The notes under the pieces were generated by a model. It saw only the letters and a list, made by a program, of their open reading frames with translations. It searched no databases and was not told the origin of the DNA. DNA of 64,000 nt from Buddleja alternifolia (taxonomy: Eukaryota; Streptophyta; Magnoliopsida; Lamiales; Scrophulariaceae). Below are positions 1-10,703 of the stretch, piece after piece. Position numbers and translations under genes: made by a program. Each line of letters opens with the position of its first letter. Position 1 is the stretch's first letter. Location of the stretch: the NCBI GenBank assembly GCA_019426215.1, contig CM033401.1, forward strand, positions 9,863,134-9,927,133, given 5' to 3'.

Positions 1-147
1 TGTTTCCAAACCTCTAATTTATTGGCCCAATTGTGTTTGGTTAACACATTTCTGGGAAAAAAATATGTTAATTTTTGGTCAAAAAAAATCATTATTTATT
101 ATATCTATACAACTCAACAATATATGGTCTCCCTACTTCTCGGAAAA

Positions 148-378
148 TTCTATGCCACACAGGTACTAATGGTCACGGTGTGACATAGACCATTGGATGA
201 GGGGTATTTTAGTAAATACCCCCTATTTGAGGGATCCAATGGTCTATGTCACACATGTACTAATGGTCACGGTGTGACATAGACCATTGGATGAGGGGTA
301 TTTTAGTAAATACCCCCTATTTGAGGGATCCAATGGTCTATGTCACACTGGGACCATTGGTACCGGTGTGGCATAGAA
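148..378. repeat. Nested foldback (MITE-like) element with a tandemly duplicated hairpin core
   Basis: The outer ends are inverted: ttctatgccacac at the left and gtgtggcatagaa at the right. Inside are two tandem copies (178-254 and 272-348) of a ~77 bp unit. Each unit starts gtgtgacatagaccattgg and ends with its reverse complement, so each can fold alone. The unit centre is also self-complementary (ggggtatttt / aaatacccc). There is no coding capacity. It is probably a non-autonomous DNA element whose core duplicated. The superfamily cannot be assigned because I see no clear TSD. Confidence 0.7.
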
Positions 379-2339
379 CTGCCTCTACTTCTCTCTCTCT
401 CCTCTCCTGCATGTCTCTCCCACTCTCTCCCCTCCTCTCATCTCTTGTAATGCGTCCCTTTCCTGTCCTTTTTTCGCAAAGTCTATGTTATAAAATATAA
501 ACTACTCAGTAATTTTATAAATGAATAGATATATATAAACCATAGACTGCTACATATATACATATATATAAATATCCAATAATTTTTTTCTTATATATTC
601 ATGAAAATTATAACTAATATATATAGGGATAATTACACTGAGATCCCGAGGTATTGCTTAATTACAAAAAAATTTCATTCGCACTCATATTTTCGTATAT
701 GCTGTTTTACAAAAATTTTACTTCTGTATATGCTGTTTTATATTTTTCATTAGCACTCATATTTTCTGTGTTTTTCATTCTTTTTGGGGGGTTAAAAGTA
801 ATTGGTGGGTGTTGTTCTCGAAGGGTTTTTGTGTGTGAAGTAAATTATTTCCATCGCCTATTTCATTGCTATGGAGTAAAAAATGAATTCTTTCGTTTGG
901 TTATTCGTGTTTGTGTTCTTTGGGTTGTTAATTTTTTTTCGTATTCGTATATATTGTTTAAATATTGTTTTATAGTTGTTCGGTTTTTTATTATTTTATT
1001 GCATTGACATACTATAGTATAAGGTTAGAATTATTTGCAACAGTTAACATGGGATCATATAAGTAATGTATCTATCTGCTCCTAGTTATAAATTATTATG
1101 GTTATGTTTAGTTCTTTTTTGATCCGATTTTGGTCCAGATTTCTGACCAAATAGTTTTTGATATACACAATTTGAGGCAGAAAAACAATGTTTTGCAGAA
1201 AAAAATTGAACTACTATCTATATTCCACTGCCCGCTTCATGGCCTACTTGTCATTTTTTTTAACAAAGTCCAACATAGCCTCCATCTCCCTTCTATCTCT
1301 GTATCTGTCTCTATATCCACCATTGATAGGTAACACCTGCAACTTCCCTATGTGTGTGTGTGTGTATATATAAATTCGTATATATTGTATACATATATAT
1401 ATAAATTAGTATATATCTATACAATATATCTATAAATTTAAATATCTATGTGGAATATTTTATATATCTATATATACGTATCTGGAACGAGCATCCAGAG
1501 GGACTTATATATTTCATGGAATACAACTACATGGGATCAGCTACTTGAATTTTTCGTTTGCTTTTGTTTCTTTCATTCCTTTTCTTGTTTTTTCAGTATA
1601 TATATATATACACGGGAATTGTACAAGTATTTATATAGAATATTATAAGTATATATATATATATATATAATATGGAAAAAGATTTTCTGACGGTCCGTAA
1701 CTTTTGACAAACTTACAGACAAATTTGGGCCACATAAATTTTTCAAGGGAACAGGCAACCGAAATAACCGGTATTTCATGAATATTCTTATTTTTACATT
1801 GAAACAGGTTACCTGCTATTCAGGTTCCCTTATTAATTAATTCATAATTGAATCTCTCTCCAAAGCTCATCAAGCTTTTATTCAAAAAAGAATGGAGAAA
1901 AGTGAATTTTCATTTAGTAAAATCCTCCAACTCATTATTATTATCAAAAAACAAAAAAAAAAGCTAACTCCAATCCGCAAAAGATAACCGCCGTAATTTT
2001 GCTAGGAAAAACCTAATCTAGACCATTTTCTCATAAAAAATTTCACAATATCGGCATAAATTTTGTTCCTCCACCAAATAAAAGGTCGAAAGAACATCCC
2101 ATTAGAATTACAGATTGAAATAATTAATTAACAAGAATATCAGTATATTTTTAAACAATGAACAAGCAAACGTTTGTCCAGATCTCACTGGGATTAAAGG
2201 TATTTCTTATTTACTTTATTATTATTATTATTTTTATTATTTATTATTTAATGACTTTAGTAATGTGAATATTGACAAAGGAATAGTCTGTTAGATATAT
2301 TTTACAGTTGTATGTAAGATAAGCATGACTCATATAATA
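379..2339. other. AT-rich intergenic DNA with TA microsatellites
   Basis: No gene recognised. A pyrimidine-rich CT stretch lies near 385-450. Short TA/AT microsatellites occur around 1365-1420, 1594-1612 and 1651-1670. The open frames here are low-complexity (F/Y/I/S-rich) and match no family I know. Confidence 0.5.
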
Positions 2340-2354
2340 TTTATTATATACAGG

Positions 2355-2533
2355 AACTTGAAGGGTTGCTGTGTGGTGGCTTGTCCATCACTACGCTCCT
2401 GAGTAGGGAGCGGGTTCGACTCCCCCCAGTGACAAGTCCCTCAGGTCAGCGGCAGACTCAATACCGCAAAGCGGGATTAGTCTCATACCCAATGTGGTGT
2501 GCCGAAATTCGTGGGAAACCAAAAAAAATCTTT
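2355..2533 (+). mobile_element. tRNA-derived SINE
   Basis: The body carries an RNA polymerase III-like A box region (tgtggtggcttgtcc, ~2370) and a good B box (gggttcgactcc, ~2412). It ends in an A-rich stretch followed by T/A. The flanks are near-identical 15 bp direct repeats: tttattatatacagg at 2340-2354 and tttattatatatagg at 2534-2548 (14 of 15 match), read as the TSD. At ~180 bp it fits a short plant SINE. It encodes no protein and depends on LINE machinery in trans. Confidence 0.75.
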
Positions 2534-2548
2534 TTTATTATATATAGG

Positions 2549-4028
2549 TGGTTGTGGTACGCATATAAGTACACTGAAAATATATATTGTATATTAGTAA
2601 TATTTGGGGCAAAATTCATTTTGGCCCCATCTATATAGTCACCCAATCAAATACCCCCTCTACTTTTAAAACTTTCAAACATCCCACTCTACTATATTAA
2701 AATACATCAAACACCCCTTATAGACAAAAATACTATTGAATGATAGTGATAAAATCACTTAGAACCCATTTAGTACAATCTATCTAGAACTAGAACTTTG
2801 CCCCTTCTATGATTAAATTTTAAGTAATTTTATCCCAAATTTTATTTAAATATAATTTAATTAAATACACAACTCTTGAATTAATTATAAATTAGATAGA
2901 TGAAATGATATAATTGCTATACTCTAGAAAGAATAAAATAAAGTTTTACATTATTACATTTAAATTTCTATAATTAATTTATTATATGTTTTTTATTCTT
3001 CTTATTTTTGGTTAGCAGATTCTTGTATAAATTTTTTTTAAAGCAAACTATAAGCATTGCCCTTTTTTTCCACATTAAAATTTTGAATAACTTAGGTGAT
3101 AAGTTTTAAGACTGCGCATTTTAGACGTATAAATTGTATTTTTTTTCCCTCCTTAAATATAGGCTACTGGGTATACCCATATAAAATGTTTGATTAATCT
3201 TTTTTAATACTCAGGTGTAACTCAAAATAGTCCATATAACATATATGGGACTACACATAACAGTTTAATGGTACCTATAATACGTATATATGGACTATTC
3301 TTGATTATGATTGTCAATTATACCAAAGGTGCACCCAGTCAAGTTCACGCTCGACTTAGTATTATACGAACTTCATCACCAATGTTTGAATTTGTATGAG
3401 TATTTTTTTAATGCTCTGGATCTACTTGAAAATTAATACGAGTTTTGAGCCAAGACTGTGGCGGCCCGAATTTGTTCTCTCTTTTTTAAAAGTATAAAAA
3501 AGTTTTAATATATAAATTAAAAAAACCTCTCAAAACGTCAAAAAATTATCATCATCCGTGCTCTAATGACAAATCATAACCAATATATATCTTGAAAATT
3601 TTCGTTTAACTTACCGAACTCCATACAAAATAAGTTAAGCTATATCTTGAAATATATGTTTCACGTATTATTTTAGATTTAAATATATGATAACTATATA
3701 TATGATATACTTACTCACAGAAAATTGTTTGTGTCGCAGAGGAAAAATAAATAAAACACGATTTTTTGAAGCCGAAAGCTAGCATTTTCCAATGTCAATT
3801 TATATCAGTTATCATATGTTCATATTGATGCGTTTTGTTACGTGAAATTGTTTACTTATTTAATTTTTTGAGCATGGTGTTTTATCTTAAGCAAATTTAT
3901 ATTTAAATGATAATTTTAAGAATTTATTTTACTAATTTAAAATGTTGCTAATTTGGATGCAATTTAGGAATATTTAAATATCAATATTATATTCTATCTT
4001 TGTATATGATATATATTTAATATATATA

Positions 4029-4059
<31 letters not shown>

Positions 4060-5416
4060 GTTACGAGCTAGATTCAATTCAATCCAAACATGCTCCCGCT
4101 CATGTTGGGCTTGAATTCAAATCCAAACTTTAATAGTGTACTTGGGCTCTGCTTGGGCTCAAATCATATAAAGCTCTACTTGCAAATAATCATGTCAAGC
4201 CTAAGAACTTAGATTTAGCTTGGGCTCACTGATATTCGTATTATTGATTTATATAATATAAAACAATTTACTCAACAATTAAAATATTAGTTTATTAAAA
4301 ATCCTATCAATTAATGCCTTATACAGCGCGATTATTAATGTACTGATGTTTGGGAAATGTAATTATGATTACTTACTGACTTTCAGATGTTTTGCTCAAG
4401 CAAGGAAGCTACCTATACAGACCACGCTTGTCTATGTGATTTTCCAAAAAGGAAATAATATATACCACCGTTTTCATTCCACCGATTTTTCACCTCTTCT
4501 TGATTTAGAAAGTATGGATGTATTAAATTCATTAAAATCAATTAATTGAAAATAATTTTTTGCCAAAAGCAGAGAAAATGAAAAATTGGTGATATATAAA
4601 AGATGGTATATAACATCACTCTTTGCAAAATCTATGAGAGCTGCCAAAGTTAATTCAGACAATTGAATAGTTGTATGATATTCTATTAAAACCCCAACCA
4701 AAAATTCAAACTCATATCTTTAGCCAAGCTAAACCCGAGCGCATTATTTATTTCAATTTTTTGCCAAAGAAGCACCAAGTAGGCTCATCCGAAATGGTCA
4801 ATTTCCGTTCATATTAAGCTGTGTAATTTTTTTTGGCATACACTAAATACATTCGTTATCACATGTGCATTGCACCCCTATTCATTCAAGGTACGAGTAA
4901 AAATTGGTGGGGAAGTCAACGGCTGAATTAACAACCACAATTGACGAGCACCGTATGTATGTCGAAAATTTCAGGTGTTTAATCGCATTAAAGGAACAAA
5001 CAGTCGGTCATCTACGATTCACAAAGTTGTTACCAATTTGCCAAGTCACATTCCATCGATGTTAAAGACACGCGTCGTTTTGAGTCAACAGATGAGATTA
5101 AAAATGCCGTAAAATTGGTTGTTACCATTGAAAGGGCGGGGGCGGGTGTATTTATGTAAAATGCAAGCTGACATTAAATCATTTTTCTATTGGCAGCCTT
5201 TGGAATGGATATAATGTCAACAATCAAACATTAGGGAATCCACGACTTCTTATGTAATCAACATTATGTGTATTTTAATCCAATATAATTTAGATAGTTT
5301 TTGCTAATGACGTTACAATAATTGTTTTTTTTTTAATGAAAGTTCTCACTTGTATTGAATCTGCATACTCCCCAAATCAAAAGTGATAAGGAACTAATAG
5401 CAAACAAGCCCCGTGT
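2549..5416. other. Intergenic DNA without recognisable gene
   Basis: Very AT-rich. A TA/TG microsatellite lies at ~4020-4060. The stretch 4075-4215 has repeated gggctt/caagc-type words like those inside the intron 9 repeat of the kinase gene, so it may be a fragment of the same repeat family. Nothing else is supportable. Confidence 0.4.
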
Positions 5417-5430
5417 ATCTCTGATGCTTT

Positions 5431-5633
5431 ACCAGCAAGGTCCAGCACAGTTGGTAGATAGCTGCGTTCCTTAAACATTTGTTCAGAGTTTGATTCCTGG
5501 CGGTGTGAATGGAAAAGACTTTGTTGGGAGAGGCAAAACCCACTTCGGTGATCTCTACACCTCGAAGATAAATAGTTTTCGGCGTCCGGCTAGAGGTAAC
5601 CTTAATATATACCAAAAAAAATAAAATAAAAAA
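5431..5633 (+). mobile_element. tRNA-derived SINE with perfect 14 bp TSD
   Basis: An A box-like segment (gttggtagatagctgcg, ~5450) and a B box (gagtttgattcc, ~5489) lie at tRNA spacing. The 3' tail is A-rich (aaaaaaaataaaataaaaa). The sequence atctctgatgcttt is found on both sides, at 5417-5430 and 5634-5647, as a perfect TSD. The 203 bp body has no coding potential. It is a different family from the SINE at 2355. Confidence 0.85.
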
Positions 5634-5647
5634 ATCTCTGATGCTTT

Positions 5648-6045
5648 GGAAATGTACTCAGTTTTCACTATTTATTGAAAATAGTTATCTAATAATGTCA
5701 ATTGAACACAAACTATTGGGGCCCAGCCCAACTAATTTATATTTGTATCAATTATCAATTGTTGTAGCCCATTTATAACAAATAGGTATCTCAATCAATG
5801 AAGATAACTTATTCTGACCCAACCCAGTTAATTTACTTTTGTGTCAATAGCCCAATTTAAAAGCACCAGCAACCACCACTTCTGATTTGTCATCCATAGT
5901 TTAAGCTTAAAAGGGTAGTGGCAAATTAAATCCAAAAACGTATATACGTTTATCGGTTCCACACGTTCACATTTGTTATTGATTGGTATGGGAATTGTAT
6001 AAAATTGAATTATGGGCATCTTGCACCGCGCGTTTTTGATACCTA

Positions 6046-6076
<31 letters not shown>
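5648..6076. other. Intergenic spacer ending in GT/AT microsatellite
   Basis: No gene seen. A (gt)n(at)n microsatellite at about 6049-6079 directly abuts the TIR element that follows. Confidence 0.4.
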
Positions 6077-6079
<3 letters not shown>

Positions 6080-8280
6080 CTCTTAGATAAGATCTAAGAT
6101 CCAATATACACCATTGGATCAATTAAATCCAACAGTCCAAAAAATAAGGAATAAACAGGCTGTAGAAATTGAATAATAAAGATTAGGAGTATAATAGACA
6201 AAATGGCAAGATTATACAACATTCAGTTACCCAAAATATAACAGAAAAATCTCCTACAATCTCTCCAAATCTGATACCCACGAAAATCTCTCAATCTCAG
6301 GCCAAGATTAACGCAATCAATTTATAGAATCGTATTAACCTCATATTTCGGTCAATTATCACAAAAAAAATTCTGAAATTCTGAAATTTCTGAAAAATCG
6401 AGATTGAAAAGACCAAAATCTGAAATATTAAACTTCTGGAATTTGCGTGAGTTGCTGCTCGAAGACGACCAGAAATTAGCTGGGGAAGACGATCGGAAAT
6501 TAGCTGGGGAAGGCGACCGGAAAATAACCATGAATTCGCGAACTGAAAATTCGATCGTGAAATATCAATCTTCTCCTACTGTATATTTGTGTATTAGCTA
6601 TTGTATAATGTATTAATTAGCTATTGTATAATGTTTATTAGCTGTTGTATTCACTGTATAACGGGTTATATGATTCTGTATATTGGCTTATATTTAACTG
6701 TATATTGTGTTATAAGATACTGTATAATGATTTATAAGATTGTAATTGTATAATGTATAAACATACACTGTATAATGGGTTGTATGATACTGTATAATAT
6801 GTTATAATATATTGTATAATGGTTTGAAAATCACTAATTGTATATCAGTAATCGCTCACTGTATATCACCATTGTATTTACTGTATAATGGTTTATAAGA
6901 TACTGTATAATGATTTATAACCTACAGTATAATAGTTTAAAAATCACTAATTGTGGTGTCACTAAAATACCACATTGTATATCACCACTCATGTACTGTA
7001 TTTTGCTTTAAAAAATAAAAAATATATATATATATATATATTTTAAATTTTCGAAAGGCAAAAACTGTTTTTGGAATTTGGCCCCAAGCTCTACATCAAT
7101 CTCGAAGGAAACGTCGTTTTAAAAATAACTCAGCATACTTATCATAAGTATGCTGAGCACCATCCTCTCGGGCCCAAACTCCATCGTTTTAATAGGTTTT
7201 TTCGCGTTGGATTTTTATTTTCATTTTTATTTATTTCCATTATTTCCAAACTTTACCTTGTTTGTATTTACTGTATATTTGTTTATTAACTATTGTATAA
7301 TGAATTAATTAGCTATTGTATTCATTGTATAATGACTTATATAATACTGTATATTGATTAATATGATATTGTATAATATAATGTACTATAAGATACCGTA
7401 TAATGGTTTATAAGATTGTAATTGTATAATTATAAACACACACTAATTGTATAATGTATAAGATACTGTATAGTGTTTTAAAAATCACTAATTGTGTTTG
7501 TCACTAGTACCACACTATATAAGATGTTGTATAATGGTTTATATGATATGCAATTGTTATTTACAAGTCTTAAAAACTAACAAAACGCAATTTTGAAGCC
7601 CTAAACGATCTCAGATGGCTAAAATCACGAGACCGCACTGCAAAGCAGTGCGTCTTGTTCAACACGCCGTTTCGCTATAACTGTGCAATTTTTGTATCAT
7701 TTCAACATAGTGAATTTTTTCCCCATGATTTCGCTTATATCATTGTTATTTGCTTTGATTTTTTATTTTTGAAGAATCTGTTCTTGTGAATTCTGTTTTT
7801 GAAGAATTTGTTTGTGAATTAAACTGACTTTCTTTGCATTTAATACCACACTGTATAATCACGTTATATGGATTGTATAATGAAATATAATATACTGTAT
7901 AATGATGATTAATGTACTGTATAATATGCAGAAAAAAAATGCAGAATTTACAATTTATGATTCGAAAGAAAAAACGAATTTGGTAGCAGAATTGATGAAT
8001 GATGAAGAAATTTCAGATTCTGGTAATGAAATTGATAATTTTTGTAAATAGATCGAATTATAATTAGAAATAAAAATAAATTGGGAAGCAAAATCAGTTA
8101 TGGAGAAAAATCAGGAATCTGCTATGGGAAGATTTAGTTTGTTATGTTTTACTGCCTAAAATGCCCCTCCCATCATTAAAACAATTTAAATAATCTGAAA
8201 AATAAGATAAACACACACCTTGGGATCAAATTGAATCAAAGGCCTAGATTGGGTCATAGATCTTACCTAATATCAAGGTA
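6077..8280. mobile_element. Non-autonomous TIR DNA transposon with dense GTATAATG repeats
   Basis: The left end (tagataagatctaagatcca, ~6084) matches the reverse complement of the right end (taggtaagatctatgaccca, from ~8275), giving an imperfect TIR of about 40 bp. Between ~6590-7560 and ~7850-7930 the motif tgtataatg with a variable spacer recurs some 25-30 times by eye, like the subterminal binding-site arrays of DNA transposons. Also inside are three 24 bp tandem repeats (~6463-6530), a perfect 29 bp palindrome (7129-7157, arms ctcagcatacttat) and a second palindrome, cgcactgcaaagcagtgcg (7634-7652). No transposase is recognisable. The superfamily is undetermined. Confidence 0.6.
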
Positions 8281-8694
8281 TGTATTTGATCCATACCCTA
8301 TATATATTCATATAGATAACTAGTATTACAATCTAATATTATATTATAACTTTCAATCATTAACTAATTATTAACAGACAAAAGCTTCATAATTTGACTG
8401 CTACAGTAACTTTTGTGCCCACTGAAAACAAAACAAAACACTATCTCACAAAAAAAGAAAAAAAAACTCAGAAACCAACTCCCAAAATAAAACCAAACAT
8501 AATCTCATCAAATATGCACATGTTCCCATAAATTTCTCACCAATAATTCTAACCAAAATACCATCCTAAAACATAACCAAACATAGCCATTAGTTTGGGA
8601 ATTATTTTTTCTAAGAGTAATATTTTGGAAAAAACTCTAATTTTTTAGTATGGGACAAACATTTTAAGATGAAAAAATAGTGGATATTATTTTT

Positions 8695-9110
8695 GGATCG
8701 GAGGGAGTACTGGGTAAGTAAATGATATTAACACTCTAAGCATCTTATGGGGCTCCACTATTCAACATAATTTTTTAAAAAAGAAATAGTGTATATTGAA
8801 GCTCCAATAGTGATTTTTATACTTCCAATATCACTCTCCTGTTAGATATAAGATATTGCTTATTAGAGAATTTAGAGACTCTTTGTAGTGGACATCCTTT
8901 TTTAGTCAGAGGGAGTATTGGACAGGTAAATGATATTAACACTCCAAACATCTTATTGAACTCCACAATTCAATGTATTTTTTTAAAAGAGAAATAGTGT
9001 AATATTGGAGCTCAAATTGTAATTTTTAGAGCTCCAATATCACCCTCCTATTAAATATTGCTCATTAGTGAATCTCGAGGCTCTTGACTTTGGTATATGC
9101 AGGATGATTT
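8695..9110. repeat. Tandem duplication of a ~205 bp MITE-related unit
   Basis: Two imperfect copies (about 8695-8900 and 8905-9110) share gtaaatgatattaacactc, the phrase gagctcc/aatag..tttt, and the ends gagggagta. The first copy is preceded by ggatcggagggagtac, which resembles a Stowaway-type terminus (tactccctccg in reverse). No coding. Confidence 0.55.
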
Positions 9111-10600
9111 GTGATCCTTGATTTTGATTATTTTGTAACTCGAAGGTTTAAGAGTGTTCTTACAAGAGTGACTACTAGGAAATTTCAAGAGTCCAAGTCG
9201 AATGCAAGTACTCATTTTTCATATTCATCAGCCTAACTTGGAGTGTGATACAATTCTATAACAAAAAATCTTAATGTTCTAAGGGTGGTCACTGGTCACT
9301 TTAGTACTAATAACAAAAACTCGTGACTTTTGGTAAATTACAAGCAAATCCCATTCAAGGGTCTATTTATAAGGTTTACAAATGGTGAAATTGTAAGAAT
9401 ATCTTAATATGAATGACATATTTTATGATTTCAAAAATGTCAGGAGGTTTTTCGTAATTAGCCCTAAAGTGAATGTTTCGTAGGCCTCCGAAGCCTCATC
9501 CAAATCTTCGATCCTTGGGTTACCCACCCCCCGAAAATAGCGATACTATCAAGCTATGATATACGGATACAAATATAATACGACACATATAGAAAATACG
9601 ACAAATTTTAAAATTTTAGAATATGATACGTCGATGATACGTTTATGTATATGCATGTATAATATTTAAAAATAATTTAATTCAATAGAGTCATTTATAT
9701 AAATAAATTTTTGTCTAGTTCTTTAAATCTTTTTGTTATTTGTTTGACTTTTAAGGTTCAATTTTTAACAAAAGACCAAAAATATTATCTCTTTTCCTAT
9801 TTTAGCCCCAAAAATATTGTATAATATATCAAAAATATAATCTGTATTGTATCCAAGACGTGTCAAATAATTCAAATTTTGTATCAGATTTGGTATCCGA
9901 AATTTCTTATTTTTAGACATTTTAAAAATATCTCAAACACAATATCCATCGCGTATACAATACGATACACATAGAATAATGAACGAGATAATTTTTAGGA
10001 GTTTTCATGCATCATAGTCATAACTATCAAATATCAAATATCCTTGACACTTTTAAAACACTATTCAATATTTAGTGGCATCCAACTATATAATCAATAT
10101 TTAGCAAAAAGAAAAACACAACTATATAATCCAACTTTTTCGCTCTCAAGTAATTATTTTTTCTCTCACTCTACTTCTACGGTCTACCCCATCCTTTTAC
10201 GTCATACACATGTGGCTTTCCAATTTTTTTTTTTTTTTTTATAAATACAAAATCTTGATGCAACATAATATATATTTTATGTAATATGTATGATTAGAAC
10301 AAAATTACGTAAGATATATACATACAAAAGAGACCACGAATATGATAAAAAAACACTTTGGAAATGTCTACAAGTTTTAAGTTAACTAAATTCTTATCTC
10401 AAGAAAGCAAAAAAATAAGATAAATAATCATTCAATATCTGGTGCTAAATACTGGATTAAGATTTCAATTATCCTGTAACTAACCCAGACTATTAGCCCC
10501 CTTGTCAAATCATTCATCATCCAAAACAGTCACAGAGTGTGAAAAGAAAAGGAAAAAGATAAAAATAAAATATCTGAGAAAATTGCAAAGAAATATATAT
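9111..10600. other. Intergenic DNA upstream of the kinase gene
   Basis: No gene recognised. 9540-9990 is rich in gatacg/atacga words typical of decayed repeats. A poly(T) run lies at 10229-10240. The last ~100 bp before 10620 probably holds the promoter of the FGGY kinase gene. Confidence 0.4.
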
Positions 10601-10616
10601 AACATATATATATACA
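10591..10616 (+). promoter_or_regulatory. Candidate TATA region of the FGGY kinase gene
   Basis: An AT run (atatatataac...atatatata) lies about 90-110 bp upstream of the favoured start codon at 10704. It is the only TATA-like tract close enough. In a genome this AT-rich the support is weak. Confidence 0.3.
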
Positions 10617-10703
10617 AAATAAATGTCTGGCGCACAACGAATACGAGATACAACACCATTTCTTTACTCTCGTAATCAAAGCCACCGCTTCTCCGCCGTC
10701 GAG

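Noticed and set aside
654..1007. 117-codon open frame
   Set aside because: It is Phe/Tyr/Leu/Val-rich low-complexity translation of AT-rich DNA, with no recognisable domain or splice context.
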